From: Paradesertivirga mongoliensis
Lineage (GTDB): Bacteria > Bacteroidota > Bacteroidia > Sphingobacteriales > Sphingobacteriaceae
Direction of reading: 5' to 3'
DNA length: 64,000 nucleotides
NCBI RefSeq assembly: GCF_024436395.1
Contig: NZ_JAFMZO010000002.1
Coordinates: 1,054,001 to 1,118,000, forward strand
Shown: positions 15,867 through 25,617 of the stretch, piece by piece
Layout: each line of letters starts with the position of its first letter
How positions within the stretch are numbered: the stretch's first letter is position 1
Notes under the pieces: model-generated
Database searches by the model: none
The model's input: only the letters and a program-made list of their open reading frames with translations
Told to the model about the DNA's origin: nothing
Position numbers and translations under genes: made by a program

Positions 15867-17843
15867 TTAGATCATTTTAATACGTATAACATTGAAAGAA
15901 TATGGCGCAAGCCGAACTTCAACCTTCTTATTCTTTACAGATACAGGTGTTTGTTTCGGGCTTATTTCTGCAGGTTTATCCAGAGAGTTTACAGCTTCCA
16001 AATCTCCCGATGCAACGCTGGTTACAGTGCCCTTAGATCCAAACCTTATTCCCTCAGCTTCAAAATCAGCGTTTCGCGATTTATCAGAGTTATTTACCAC
16101 CTTAATAATAAGCTCTTTTGTGTTTTTATCAACGGTAGCCGATGCATAATACCCATCCTGTCCGCTAACGGTTTTATTGTCAAGAAGTATCGGAACTACA
16201 TTGGTGCCCTTATTAGTAGAATATAGTTTTTGCACGTGATAATTCGGTGTACCATACGAGCGCAGATTATCTACCCAGATCATATCCGGAGTCCACTGCC
16301 AGCCGTCTACATGAGCAAATAAAGGTGCGTACGATGCCATCACCACCACATCTGCATTACGCTCAAGACCAGTTAAGAACGCTGCTTCTGCAATTGCTGT
16401 CTGCCAGTTGTTTTTATTGTTCACACTAACAGTTTTATCACTTTGGGCGGCATATTCGCCTGCAAAAACTTTAGAGCCGGTTCGGGGATAATTGTCGTAG
16501 CGGGCAGCATTCTCAAGGAACCATTCAGGCCTGCGATAAAAATGCTCATCAATAACTTCAACCTTCATTTTGCGCAACTCTGCGTTCAAATAATCGAAGC
16601 GATCGCCGCTTGGGTCGGTTCCCGAGCTGGCTATGATCTCAATATTTGGATATTTAGCTTTAATTGCCTTTTGGAAAACCTGAAGGCGCTCAACATATTG
16701 CGGGCCCCAGTTCTCGTTACCTACGCCGAGCATTTTTAAGTTGAAAGATTTAGGATGTCCCATTTCAGCACGAACCTTCCCCCATTTTGAATTTGCATCA
16801 CCATTTGCGAATTCAATAAGGTCGAGAGCGTCCTGAATATAAGGCTCTAACTGGTCAAGAGGAACTACCTCGGCGGTATTAAACTGACAGGCCATACCGC
16901 AATTCAGAATAGGAAGAGGCTCCGCACCAATATCTTCAGCTATCTGGAAGTACTCGAAAAAGCCGAGTCCAAAGGTTTGAAAATAATCTGGCGTTGGTCG
17001 GTGTGCAAATTCAGAGTTCCAACGGTTAACAATAAGTTCTCTTTCCTCAACCGGACCAATGGTCTTTTTCCACTGATAACGCAGAGAAAGATCGTGTCCC
17101 TCAACAATACAGCCTCCCGGGAATCGGATAAAGCCCGGTTTCATATCTGCCAGCAACTGAATCATATCGGCTCTCATTCCACCCGGGCGTCCTTTCCAGG
17201 TATCTGATGGAAATAAGGAAATCATATCTAAATCAACTACCCCACTGCCTTCAAACCAGATATTAAGTTTGGCTTTAGGCTCGGTAGCTGTTGCGTTAAA
17301 ACTAACCGACTGTTTTTTCCATTCGTCACCGGCGCCGGAGGGGCTTATCTCTCCTCTTCCAATCACTTCATTTTTTGAATTTATGAGCTCCAAATGCATT
17401 TTTACACCCGGATTGGCCTGGCGGTACATCACAGAAAAGTCGTATCGTAACCCGCTTTTTATCCCCATCCCACGGAAACCTTCATTGGCAATTCCCATGT
17501 CGCCTTTTCTCTTATTATTGACTTTAGCCCGCAAGAATCGGGGATTGGCACTGTTTGTTGCTTCGCGGTTCAGAACTAACAGGTCACCTTCTTCTTTCTT
17601 TCCAAGCACCGTCCATCCCATTAAGGGTTTATAGAATTCGAAGGATCGGTTTTTTATTAATTCGGCATAAATTCCGCCGTCGGCTCCCATGTTGATGTCT
17701 TCGAAGAAGACGCCCCACATGTTGGGCGATACGGTGGCGGTGTGTTGGTTGGGTTTGATTTTGAAAGTTTGAGAAAATACGATCGACTGAATGGAAATCA
17801 GAAAAACCGGTATAGCAAAAAGAAGCTTAAATATTTTTTTCAT
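15867..17843 (-). CDS. GH51 alpha-L-arabinofuranosidase with N-terminal CBM-like domain
   Basis: The ATG at 17843 is preferred because it starts a normal signal peptide (MKKIFKLLFAIPVFLIS); a frame extension of 28 codons upstream is probably untranslated. The 658-residue protein carries a carbohydrate-binding-like sandwich at about residues 85-210 (YDFSVMYRQANPGVKMHLEL), inserted before the catalytic barrel. The acid/base is Glu377 in GVGNENWGP and the nucleophile Glu463 in VFAGEYAAQ. It removes alpha-linked arabinofuranose side chains and ends from arabinan oligosaccharides, probably in the periplasm. It heads the run GH51-GH43-GH43-GH127. An AraR-like operator (site B) lies 73 bases upstream of the start, and a terminator separates it from the SusCD transcript, so it has its own promoter. 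Confidence 0.93.
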   Translation of the reverse strand: MKKIFKLLFAIPVFLISIQSIVFSQTFKIKPNQHTATVSPNMWGVFFEDINMGADGGIYAELIKNRSFEFYKPLMGWTVLGKKEEGDLLVLNREATNSANPRFLRAKVNNKRKGDMGIANEGFRGMGIKSGLRYDFSVMYRQANPGVKMHLELINSKNEVIGRGEISPSGAGDEWKKQSVSFNATATEPKAKLNIWFEGSGVVDLDMISLFPSDTWKGRPGGMRADMIQLLADMKPGFIRFPGGCIVEGHDLSLRYQWKKTIGPVEERELIVNRWNSEFAHRPTPDYFQTFGLGFFEYFQIAEDIGAEPLPILNCGMACQFNTAEVVPLDQLEPYIQDALDLIEFANGDANSKWGKVRAEMGHPKSFNLKMLGVGNENWGPQYVERLQVFQKAIKAKYPNIEIIASSGTDPSGDRFDYLNAELRKMKVEVIDEHFYRRPEWFLENAARYDNYPRTGSKVFAGEYAAQSDKTVSVNNKNNWQTAIAEAAFLTGLERNADVVVMASYAPLFAHVDGWQWTPDMIWVDNLRSYGTPNYHVQKLYSTNKGTNVVPILLDNKTVSGQDGYYASATVDKNTKELIIKVVNNSDKSRNADFEAEGIRFGSKGTVTSVASGDLEAVNSLDKPAEISPKQTPVSVKNKKVEVRLAPYSFNVIRIKMI

Positions 17844-17916
17844 AATATATGAAGAGGTATAATTGACAGTTTCAAATGATAATAATTGGAAGTAGAATTC
17901 TAAAGATATTAAATTA

Positions 17917-17935
17917 ACAATTGTCAAAAGAACAT
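17917..17935 (+). promoter_or_regulatory. AraR-like operator (site B) ahead of the GH51-GH43-GH43-GH127 run
   Basis: The site reads ACAATTGTCAAAAGAACAT and differs at a single base from site C at 26329-26347, with flanking bases also conserved (TTTA follows both). It shares the AATTGT and ACAT blocks with the sites around araR. It lies 73 bases before the GH51 ATG. Confidence 0.6.
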
Positions 17936-17959
17936 TTATTAAAAACCTTTATAAAGAAT

Positions 17960-17988
17960 AAACCTGCTATAAGCGATACAGCAGGTTT
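17960..17988 (-). terminator. probable intrinsic terminator after the SusCD-GH43 transcript
   Basis: A 9-bp inverted repeat (17960-17968 with 17980-17988, stem AAACCTGCT) with an 11-base loop starts 17 bases after the GH43 stop on the minus strand. The downstream minus-strand sequence is T-rich (TTTATTCTTTAT) rather than a pure T-run. Confidence 0.65.
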
Positions 17989-18005
17989 TATAGAACAGCA
18001 GGGAT

Positions 18006-19484
18006 TTACTTTTTTTTCATCCAGATCGAAAGGCCGCCACCGTTTAATCCGGTCATGACCAAAGTTGACGTTTTTTTCTTTTCCCAGTCGCGTTCCCTTG
18101 ACACATGCAACTTATCAATAAATAAGCCGCCAGCCCAACGAAGTTCAAGCCATGGTGCATTGTATGCCCAGGTGTTATTAGGATCTCCGTTAATTTTTCC
18201 GTCAGCATTTAATGTAGTATTAAAGGCAACGTTATATTGAGGATCGGTCTGCTCTTTATCAAAGCCTGGCACCGTTGCATATCCCTGAACTATTTGTTCA
18301 TAATCGCCAGCTATCTCGCTCTGTGCTACAGCAGTGTTTGGAACGTTCGCATGCCTTTGCGGCGACACAATTGGCCAGCCCTCCGGTGTCCAGAAAATTT
18401 TCCGAACATGCATCACCATAAATGCCCGGTCAACACCCGGCCTACCCTGATGCGCCATGTAGTACTGCCCGTTATCCTGGAACACAGAAACGTGCGATAC
18501 ACCAGCCCAGCCTCCGTGATCCATAAATTTATACGGAGCGAGAATCATCGGGCCGTTGTCGAATGTATTATCGACGTTCACACCGTTCCAATCAAGAAAC
18601 GGACCGTTTGGATTGGCCGACCGGAAAACCCTTACATTATACTTTGTAGAAAGCCAATCGTAAGCTACAAACAAATAGTACATATTGGTTTGAGCGTTGT
18701 AAATAATCTCAGGTCCTTCGAGGTTTCCGTTGATCACACCGTTGGTGGTTCCCCTCCTGGCTATTCTCGTCCCTTTATCGCCAGATGCCAGGGCAAGGCC
18801 CGTTTGAGGGTTTAACTGAAGCCCGAACAAGCCATCCCAGGACGATCCATATACCATCCAATGTTGTCCGGATGGAGTAACTACCACCGAGGGGTCTATC
18901 GCGTTTGTTCCCGGACCTGAATTAACCGAAGTAACCACCAGCCCCTCTTCTGTCCAGGGCCCTTCCGGGGATGCAGAGGTAAGTAAACCGATAGCGCTTG
19001 TGCGGCCCACAGTTGGAGCGAGCGAATAATACAGTCTGAACTCGAAACCAACTTTCATAATATAAGGCGCCCAAAGCCCATTTACCGGGGTAGCTCCGTT
19101 AGAGGTTATATGATTTACTGCCATAGCAGGAAGCGCGTTTACTGCCCATCCTACATATTTCCAATCCACCAGGTCTTTTGATTTACGTACCATGATGCCC
19201 ACACGTGCCGTACCACCATATTGAACGTCTGTACTATAGCTGTAGAACCACTCTCCGTCCTTAATAATAGATGGATCATGAGTATTATAAGGTCCCCACT
19301 GCCGGTAAAAGGCCGAGGAGCTTATAGCGGAATAAGTATCGTTGATGTTGTTGATATCAAAGGGCTTCTCTGCGAAAATCCCCGGATCTACCTCTGTCAT
19401 CGGCTCGACCACTTTCTTACAGCCGGTAAAGAGCGTCAGCGCGACAAGTGCTGGAGTTAAAACTCTACTGATTGATTTATACAT
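18006..19484 (-). CDS. GH43 endo-arabinanase, surface lipoprotein
   Basis: This 492-residue protein begins with a lipoprotein signal ending TLFTGC (Cys22). The GH43 propeller spans about residues 60-385, with Asp70 in NTHDPSII, Asp197 in TNAIDPSVVV and Glu256 in NLEGPEIIY as the catalytic triad; WAPYIMKVGFEFRLYYSLAP matches arabinanase-type members. About 100 C-terminal residues (WAYNAPWLELRWAGG and onward) form an extra beta domain typical of larger arabinan endo-1,5-alpha-L-arabinosidases. It follows SusD by 41 bases, which in Bacteroidota usually marks the surface endo-enzyme that makes oligosaccharides for the SusCD importer. A terminator follows the stop codon. Location at the cell surface is inferred from the lipobox and gene order. 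Confidence 0.92.
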   Translation of the reverse strand: MYKSISRVLTPALVALTLFTGCKKVVEPMTEVDPGIFAEKPFDINNINDTYSAISSSAFYRQWGPYNTHDPSIIKDGEWFYSYSTDVQYGGTARVGIMVRKSKDLVDWKYVGWAVNALPAMAVNHITSNGATPVNGLWAPYIMKVGFEFRLYYSLAPTVGRTSAIGLLTSASPEGPWTEEGLVVTSVNSGPGTNAIDPSVVVTPSGQHWMVYGSSWDGLFGLQLNPQTGLALASGDKGTRIARRGTTNGVINGNLEGPEIIYNAQTNMYYLFVAYDWLSTKYNVRVFRSANPNGPFLDWNGVNVDNTFDNGPMILAPYKFMDHGGWAGVSHVSVFQDNGQYYMAHQGRPGVDRAFMVMHVRKIFWTPEGWPIVSPQRHANVPNTAVAQSEIAGDYEQIVQGYATVPGFDKEQTDPQYNVAFNTTLNADGKINGDPNNTWAYNAPWLELRWAGGLFIDKLHVSRERDWEKKKTSTLVMTGLNGGGLSIWMKKK

Positions 19485-19525
19485 ATCTTATTTTTTGTAA
19501 GCTCAATGCTTAGTTCTCTTTTCGG

Positions 19526-21076
19526 TTAATTAGCTGAATTGGGAGACAGGTTGTTGTTTGCCGCAAGTTCCGACTGTGGAATTGGCAAATACTCATTCCC
19601 GGGCGTCCAGGTATTGAAATCTGCATCATTTGCCTTAAGCATGGCCAGCTTGGTAGGATTATATAACCATTTCCAGCGAATGATATCGTTTATACGCTGA
19701 CCCTCGATGGCGAATTCTAAAGCCCGCTCATGATAAATCTGCTCGCGCATTTGAGGCTGAGTCATTCCGGGTTTTATTAAGCTCAGATTGGGCAGTTTAG
19801 CCCTGTTTCGAACTTGCTGAATTAACGGATACGATTCTGGAGTCCTGCCTAATTCGTTTAAAGCTTCGGCATACATCAATAGGATGTCGGCATAACGCAG
19901 CACCCGATAATTGATACCACCACCCTCAAAAGTTTCGAGTGCCGGACCTAAACCATCATAGGTATACTTCCTTGGGTAAATCCGGTCCTGAGGATGAGGC
20001 CATGGAACGCCATAGGCCATTGTAGAGTTGTCGGCAGGCTCGTAGCTGGCAATGGTCGCCAACAAACGGGGATCGCTTTTATTATCTGTGGTTTTTTCGA
20101 GTTTGTATTCATCATAAATCCATTTGGTAGGCAGATAATCTGAAAAACCCTTGCCGTCCATACCGTAGGTGATAGAAAAAGCTTCGAACTGACGCCAGTT
20201 GGCATTCGGCTCACCAGTCCAATTTGGCACAGATCCACCTTCTGCACTAAATTGAACCTCAAATAACGACTCGGCATTATTCTCATTAGTGGCCTTAAAA
20301 TTATCGCGATAATCGGACATTAATGAATAAACTCCTTGCAACGGCGCTTTAAAGAACTTATCGAATTGGTCGGCGGCCTTTTGCCACAGCTCCCTGTATA
20401 AATAGGCTTTTCCCAGCATCCCGGCAGCAGCGCCCTTCGTCGCGCGGCCTTTTTGTCCTTTATCAGGGCCATCAACATCGTCATAGGTAACAGGCAACAT
20501 AGTCTCAGCCGATTCGAAGTCTGAGAATATTTGATTCCATAAATCAACTTCCGATGCAGTTGCTGGAAAATACTCCGTTTGGTCTATTGGCGGCGTTGTT
20601 ATTAGAGGAACCGCTTTGAACGTGGTTACCAGATTGTAATAAGCCAAACCTCTGAGAAAATACGCCTGGCCCATAATTCTGTTTTTTGCTTCGGGTCTGA
20701 TCGTGGCAGGATCCATCCGCTCAACATTTTGAATAACTTGATTTGCCCGAAAAACGACCATATACAAGTCGCGCCATATCCATTGTACAGGTGCAGAGGT
20801 GTTCGGTATGATAAACTTTCCTGTTTGCTCTAAATCGCCCCAAGGACTGTCTCCTCGAAAATCGTCACCACGGCTATCGGTCAGTCCTGGGAAAGAACGC
20901 TGATAAGTACCGTCTGTTATCAGGGCATTATAAACTCCGGTTATACCCGAAAATGCATGTGTCTCTGATTTCCAATAACTAGCTAATGTAGGACGATTGG
21001 GATCTACAAGATCTAATTTTTTATCGCAGGCCGTTAAGAAAACTACGCCCAGTATATAGAATTTTAAATTTTTCAT
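19526..21076 (-). CDS. SusD/RagB-family glycan-binding lipoprotein
   Basis: This is a 516-residue lipoprotein (lipobox LTAC, Cys17). The N-terminal tetratricopeptide-like region contains the family's usual segments: HAFSGITGVYNALI, YMVVFRANQVIQNVERM, MGQAYFLRGLAYYNLVTTF and PLITTPP. The C-terminal part holds NYRVLRYADILLMYAEALNELG, IQQVRNRAKL, IYHERALEFAIEGQRINDIIRW and YLPIPQSEL. SusD proteins sit on the outer membrane as a lid over the SusC channel and bind the incoming oligosaccharide. Its start lies 27 bases after the SusC stop and the surface GH43 gene follows. The arabinan ligand is inferred from neighbours. Confidence 0.96.
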   Translation of the reverse strand: MKNLKFYILGVVFLTACDKKLDLVDPNRPTLASYWKSETHAFSGITGVYNALITDGTYQRSFPGLTDSRGDDFRGDSPWGDLEQTGKFIIPNTSAPVQWIWRDLYMVVFRANQVIQNVERMDPATIRPEAKNRIMGQAYFLRGLAYYNLVTTFKAVPLITTPPIDQTEYFPATASEVDLWNQIFSDFESAETMLPVTYDDVDGPDKGQKGRATKGAAAGMLGKAYLYRELWQKAADQFDKFFKAPLQGVYSLMSDYRDNFKATNENNAESLFEVQFSAEGGSVPNWTGEPNANWRQFEAFSITYGMDGKGFSDYLPTKWIYDEYKLEKTTDNKSDPRLLATIASYEPADNSTMAYGVPWPHPQDRIYPRKYTYDGLGPALETFEGGGINYRVLRYADILLMYAEALNELGRTPESYPLIQQVRNRAKLPNLSLIKPGMTQPQMREQIYHERALEFAIEGQRINDIIRWKWLYNPTKLAMLKANDADFNTWTPGNEYLPIPQSELAANNNLSPNSAN

Positions 21077-21103
21077 GATTATTTCTTAAATTATAGCCAT
21101 CGA

Positions 21104-24100
21104 TTAAAATCCAACTTGTACGCCAAACATTATGCTTCTTGGCTTGGGATAAGAACCATTATCAAAACCAGGCTCTAATACACCCGCAGTAAAATCAGGA
21201 TTATAGCCTTTGTACTTTTGGAAAGTATAGATATTTTGAGCAGTTGTGTAAATCCTGGCACTTGACAATCCTTTAATAAATGCAGGCAAGGTGTATCCAA
21301 GAGACAAGGTATTTATCCTTAGATAAGTACCATCCTGCAACCAGCCTTCGCGATTTGAATCACGTCCGTTTTGGTTTTCATCGTCCCAGTTTAAGCGCGG
21401 AATGTTAGTATTGGTGTTTGTTGAGGTCCATCGGTTAATGATGTCCTGATGGTAATTCGCATCTCCGGCAGTATGCATTAAGTCCCGATAAAGCCTGCTA
21501 TTAATCAAGAACTTTGCACTTCCCGAAGCGAATACTGTAAAATCAAAACGCTTATACGAAGTATTAAAATTCAGTCCATATGTATACTTAGGGATTCCAC
21601 TTCCCAGATATGTTCTGTCGGCATCGTTAATAATATTATCGCCATTCAGATCTCTGAATTTTATATCACCAACCGCTGTTCCAGGAAACTGGAAGGCATG
21701 AGCCGTAATTTCTTCCTTCGATTGAAATAAGCCATCAGCCACCCATCCATAGTGTCTTCCCACCTCGCCACCAAGCTCCGATCTTGAACCCACGCCGTCG
21801 CGGTGTTTCACATTATTCCCTAGTGCGAGCACCCTATTTTTTATTGTAGTAAAGTTTGCAGAGATATCAAATTTAAAGTCTCCTGAACTTTTATGGAACC
21901 CAGTCGTAACCTCTATACCTGAGTTCCTCAACGATCCAGCATTTACTGTGGGATTAGCATTGATAGATCCGACAGAGGCCGGAATTGGTATTCCAATTAA
22001 AATATCCTCACTTTTGGCATTATAATACTCAGCTGATAAATCAAACCGGCCATTTAGGAAAGTTGCATCAAATCCAATATTTGAAGTGGTTCTGTCTTCC
22101 CATTTGATAGTTTCAGAAACTACATTAGTCTGTATCCCCCCGATTACCCTCTGATCATTGAAAGTATATACTGCATTTGGGTTGATGAGGGGCGTAAAGG
22201 CATAGTCTACAATATTCTCATTACCTAACCTACCATAACTTGCCCGAATCTTCAGGTTAGAAATAAAAGCATCGGATCCTTTAAAAAACGGTTCTTCACT
22301 TATGCGCCAGCCTAATGCCACAGAAGGAAAATACCCTACTCTGTTTACCGGGGCAAATCTTGAAGATGCATCCCTTCTAACAGTTGCTGTCAGTAAATAT
22401 CTCTGATCAAAATTATAATTAATACGGCCCAGATAAGATGCAAGTCCATGGTACCGATCGTCAGACCCTGCAGTGTTTGTTTCACCCGTTGCCAAAACCG
22501 GCAGTTCGGGAAACTGATACCCTTCAGCGTAACCCGTTCTGAGTAGGTCCAGATCTCTTTGGTACATTTGCCCTGCTAATAGATTTAAAGAATGTTTGCC
22601 AAACGCTTTTTCGTAGGCCAAGGTGTTTTCAATTAGTGTGCTTCCGATAGTTCTTGAATTATCATTTACCCTGGCAGTGGGATTAGGGAAAAAATACCCT
22701 AGATTGAAAGTGGGAATAAAACCGTAGTTACGGACCATTACACGATCATAACCTAAATTAGTTTTAAATTTCAGGTTATGTCCATTTAGCTTTAGCAGCT
22801 GCAACTCACCATAAACTGTAGCAAATATACGGTCAACATCAGCTGTATTTTTCACCAGACTATTATATCCTATCCCGTTTAAGGAAATAGCATCTTCGCG
22901 TTCCTGTAAGGTTCCTCCAAATCCCCCGTCTACAGACGAATCATAAACCGCCATAGTAGGAATTGCGAAAACCAGATCATTAATTAGCGGTGGTCGGGCT
23001 CCAAGCAAAACGCCGTCACCGTTTGTCAAACCGTTTTCTTGAGAACGTGTATAACTTAACGTCTGACCGATTTTAAATATCCCCTTCTCAGCGGTTGTAT
23101 TAACCCTCCCCGTATAACGCTTATAACTTGGCCCGTTACCAACAAAGGTTCCATTATTATCAAACAGGTCCATTGACACGTTGTAGGTAGTGTTATTTCC
23201 TCCGCCCGAAAAATTTATATAATGGTTTTGACGATTGCCAGTTTTTAGCCCTTCGGCCTGCCAGTCTGTGTTGATGTTGGTAATGTATCTTGGTGAATTG
23301 GGATCATTCGCCGGCGCTAACGGTTTTCCAGCATTAAAACGGGCTTCATTGTTTAAGTTTTGATAGTTTGCCCTCGAAGTCACCGGCATTATTTGCCATA
23401 CTTTGTCTACGCCATAGTATCCGGAGTACTCAACTTTCAATGGAGTGTTTTTCTTTCCCTGTCTGGTAGTAATAATTATAACCCCATTAGCCGCACGTGA
23501 ACCATAAACAGCACCCGCCGATGCATCCTTTAACACCTGCATCGATTCAATATCATTTGGATTGAAATCTCGTGGAACACCGTTAATTGGCACGCCATCA
23601 ATTACATACAAAGGGTCTGAGTTTCCAAAGGTACCAATCCCTCTAATTCTCACTTGCGGAAACGCCCCCGGCTGGCCATCACTGTTAACCGTTACACCAG
23701 ATGCGCGGCCCTGAAGCAATTGTCCGACATCGTTTGACGAAACTTGTTTCATATCCTGTACGTCCACTATGGCTACAGAACCGGTAATATCAACTTTCCG
23801 TTGCGTACCATAACCAACTACAACAACTTCCTGCAACGTTTTAGAATCGTCAAGCAACTTCACATTTATGACGGTACGACTATCTACGGGAATCTCTTGA
23901 GTGGTAAAACCTATATAGCTAAATACCAATATGCCGCTACCGTCTGGAATATTAAGCGAATAAGTGCCGTTTACGTCGGTGGTAACGGCTAACGTACTTC
24001 CCTTTAAACGCACACTAACACCAGGAAGCGGCTCTCCCGCATTATCCGTCACTGTACCTTGAACCGTAACATCTGCTAAATTTCTTTCATTTTTAAGAAT

Positions 24101-24436
24101 GATGTAATAATTCTCTTTAACCTTCTCATAACTTAGCGCAAACGGTTCTAATATTCTGCCAAGGACTTCTTCAAGATGTGTACCCACACCTATCGAATTG
24201 ATGCTAAGCTCCTTGTCTTTGACCAGCTTACTGTTATAATTAAAACGAACATTGTATTGGCTCTCCAGAGATTTCAAAGCAGCCGACAACTGCTGTCTCC
24301 TTTCTCGCTGCGGCCTGGTTGAATCGACCTTGTCGGCGCTTGCATAAGCATAGGGTTTTGACAAGGCATCGGTTTGCGCATAGCCTGGCTCAGCTATTAG
24401 CAACACCGCATAAACTCCGAGTATAAAACTTCTCAT
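21104..24436 (-). CDS. SusC/RagA-family TonB-dependent transporter with STN signalling domain
   Basis: The 1,110-residue protein has a signal peptide, then an STN domain (about residues 45-115, YNVRFNYNSKLVKDKELSI), a carboxypeptidase-D-like domain (about 120-200, VTVQGTVTDNAGEPLPGVSV), a TonB-box-like segment (LQEVVVVGYGTQ), a plug (VRIRGIGTFGNSDPLYVIDG, DASAGAVYGSRAANGVIIIT) and a 22-strand barrel ending in aromatic GVQVGF. It imports oligosaccharides across the outer membrane with SusD. The STN domain is the part of such transporters that contacts a FecR-type anti-sigma factor, and sigma and anti-sigma genes lie immediately upstream, so this transporter probably signals substrate passage to its own expression. 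It begins 40 bases after the anti-sigma stop. Confidence 0.97.
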   Translation of the reverse strand: MRSFILGVYAVLLIAEPGYAQTDALSKPYAYASADKVDSTRPQRERRQQLSAALKSLESQYNVRFNYNSKLVKDKELSINSIGVGTHLEEVLGRILEPFALSYEKVKENYYIILKNERNLADVTVQGTVTDNAGEPLPGVSVRLKGSTLAVTTDVNGTYSLNIPDGSGILVFSYIGFTTQEIPVDSRTVINVKLLDDSKTLQEVVVVGYGTQRKVDITGSVAIVDVQDMKQVSSNDVGQLLQGRASGVTVNSDGQPGAFPQVRIRGIGTFGNSDPLYVIDGVPINGVPRDFNPNDIESMQVLKDASAGAVYGSRAANGVIIITTRQGKKNTPLKVEYSGYYGVDKVWQIMPVTSRANYQNLNNEARFNAGKPLAPANDPNSPRYITNINTDWQAEGLKTGNRQNHYINFSGGGNNTTYNVSMDLFDNNGTFVGNGPSYKRYTGRVNTTAEKGIFKIGQTLSYTRSQENGLTNGDGVLLGARPPLINDLVFAIPTMAVYDSSVDGGFGGTLQEREDAISLNGIGYNSLVKNTADVDRIFATVYGELQLLKLNGHNLKFKTNLGYDRVMVRNYGFIPTFNLGYFFPNPTARVNDNSRTIGSTLIENTLAYEKAFGKHSLNLLAGQMYQRDLDLLRTGYAEGYQFPELPVLATGETNTAGSDDRYHGLASYLGRINYNFDQRYLLTATVRRDASSRFAPVNRVGYFPSVALGWRISEEPFFKGSDAFISNLKIRASYGRLGNENIVDYAFTPLINPNAVYTFNDQRVIGGIQTNVVSETIKWEDRTTSNIGFDATFLNGRFDLSAEYYNAKSEDILIGIPIPASVGSINANPTVNAGSLRNSGIEVTTGFHKSSGDFKFDISANFTTIKNRVLALGNNVKHRDGVGSRSELGGEVGRHYGWVADGLFQSKEEITAHAFQFPGTAVGDIKFRDLNGDNIINDADRTYLGSGIPKYTYGLNFNTSYKRFDFTVFASGSAKFLINSRLYRDLMHTAGDANYHQDIINRWTSTNTNTNIPRLNWDDENQNGRDSNREGWLQDGTYLRINTLSLGYTLPAFIKGLSSARIYTTAQNIYTFQKYKGYNPDFTAGVLEPGFDNGSYPKPRSIMFGVQVGF

Positions 24437-24476
24437 TCTTTTTGATTTATTTTGGTTAATAATTGGTTTTCTTAAA

Positions 24477-25499
24477 TTACTGGCTGCTTTTTTGAATAGT
24501 AATTTTTTCTTCTGCTTTAATAATTGAAAGATTAAACGTTTTGCGAAGGATAGTGAACAGGAGATCTACATTCCCCGAATCTATGGTACCTGTAAAGCTG
24601 AGTTTTGCGAGTTCCGGATCGGTAAACGTTATTTTGAATCCATAACTATCTTCCAAAACCTGCGCTACTTCTTTTAAAGTACTTTCTTCAAATACAAGTT
24701 TATTTTCTACCCAGGAACTATAGTTAGATGCTTTTACCGCTCTCTTCAGTAAGCGTGCCTGAGTGGCAGAGAAGTCAACCAAATCCCCCGGTCGCATTTC
24801 TACCACTCTGCTTTGCTCTTTCTGCAGGAATAGCTTAACCTTACCAGAATTTAAGATCACCCGCGTCTTTCCACGTCTGGTATTAACATTGAACTTGGTG
24901 CCTAAAACCTGAACATCGAGATCGTCTGTATGCACCACAAACCGTTGTGAATTACTTTTATGAGTAACTGAAAAGAAACCTTCTCCTTTTAACCATACTT
25001 CCCTGGGAGACTCGTCCTCCCATTTTGACGGATACGAAACGGAAGAGTTGGAATTTAAGACTACCACAGACCCGTCCGGGAGGATGATCTTTTTATTTTG
25101 CCCATAGGTGGTCTCCCATTCTATATCCCGGTTCAGGAAAAGAAATGCGAGGATGCTTACACACAGAAATGCTGTCACCACAGCAGCAACCCGCTGCCAT
25201 GTTTTGATCATACCTAAGAGACCTATTCGCGGTGAACGGGTTTGCTGACCATCGAAAGCCTCATTTGAAGCAGAAATACGGCTCCATAACTCAGCAAGCT
25301 CTTGTTGAACCGGAGTATCTTCGTCTCGTGCAAGTTCGAGAATAATCTCTCTTGCCTCTTCTACGATACGTTTATTTTCGGCACTCAGCGATGCCCATTC
25401 TATCCATCTCGAGCCGTCTTCTTTAATGGGACTTTTAGCCCACTTTATAAAATCAGGGTCGAGAATTAGACTGTCAAGGCTGAACTTTTGGAAATGCAT
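24477..25499 (-). CDS. FecR-type anti-sigma factor
   Basis: This 340-residue protein has a cytoplasmic N-terminal part, one membrane helix (about residues 107-126, RVAAVVTAFLCVSILAFLFL), a periplasmic FecR domain (WETTYGQNKKIILPDGSVVV, EVWLKGEGFFSVTH, VLGTKFNV) and a C-terminal DUF4974/STN-like domain (LVFEESTLKEVAQVLEDSYG through KITIQ). In this family the periplasmic part receives a signal from the STN domain of a TonB-dependent transporter and the N-terminal part controls the ECF sigma factor. Its position between the sigma and SusC genes fits exactly. The 118-bp gap to the sigma gene contains an AT-only hairpin. Confidence 0.95.
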   Translation of the reverse strand: MHFQKFSLDSLILDPDFIKWAKSPIKEDGSRWIEWASLSAENKRIVEEAREIILELARDEDTPVQQELAELWSRISASNEAFDGQQTRSPRIGLLGMIKTWQRVAAVVTAFLCVSILAFLFLNRDIEWETTYGQNKKIILPDGSVVVLNSNSSVSYPSKWEDESPREVWLKGEGFFSVTHKSNSQRFVVHTDDLDVQVLGTKFNVNTRRGKTRVILNSGKVKLFLQKEQSRVVEMRPGDLVDFSATQARLLKRAVKASNYSSWVENKLVFEESTLKEVAQVLEDSYGFKITFTDPELAKLSFTGTIDSGNVDLLFTILRKTFNLSIIKAEEKITIQKSSQ

Positions 25500-25558
25500 A
25501 TAAACTTTTAATTGGTTGGTTTATATACATTAGACAGCAAGTCACCTTTTTTACCAAG

Positions 25559-25592
25559 CTTTTTTAATTTTTTTTTAAAAAAATTAAAAAAG
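25559..25592. repeat. perfect AT-rich inverted repeat between sigma and anti-sigma genes
   Basis: Bases 25559-25574 and 25577-25592 are perfect inverted repeats of 16 bases, made of A/T except for the terminal C-G pair. It is not a standard terminator, since the stem has no GC core. It may be an RNA stem or an intrinsically bent or unwound DNA segment between two co-oriented genes. Confidence 0.6.
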
Positions 25593-25617
25593 AGCAAAAA
25601 AGTAATTAAACGTTCTG

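Noticed and set aside
18237-18815. A 192-codon plus-strand frame opposite the surface GH43 gene
   Set aside because: The minus strand encodes a complete GH43 with catalytic residues. The antisense frame shows no recognisable motif.
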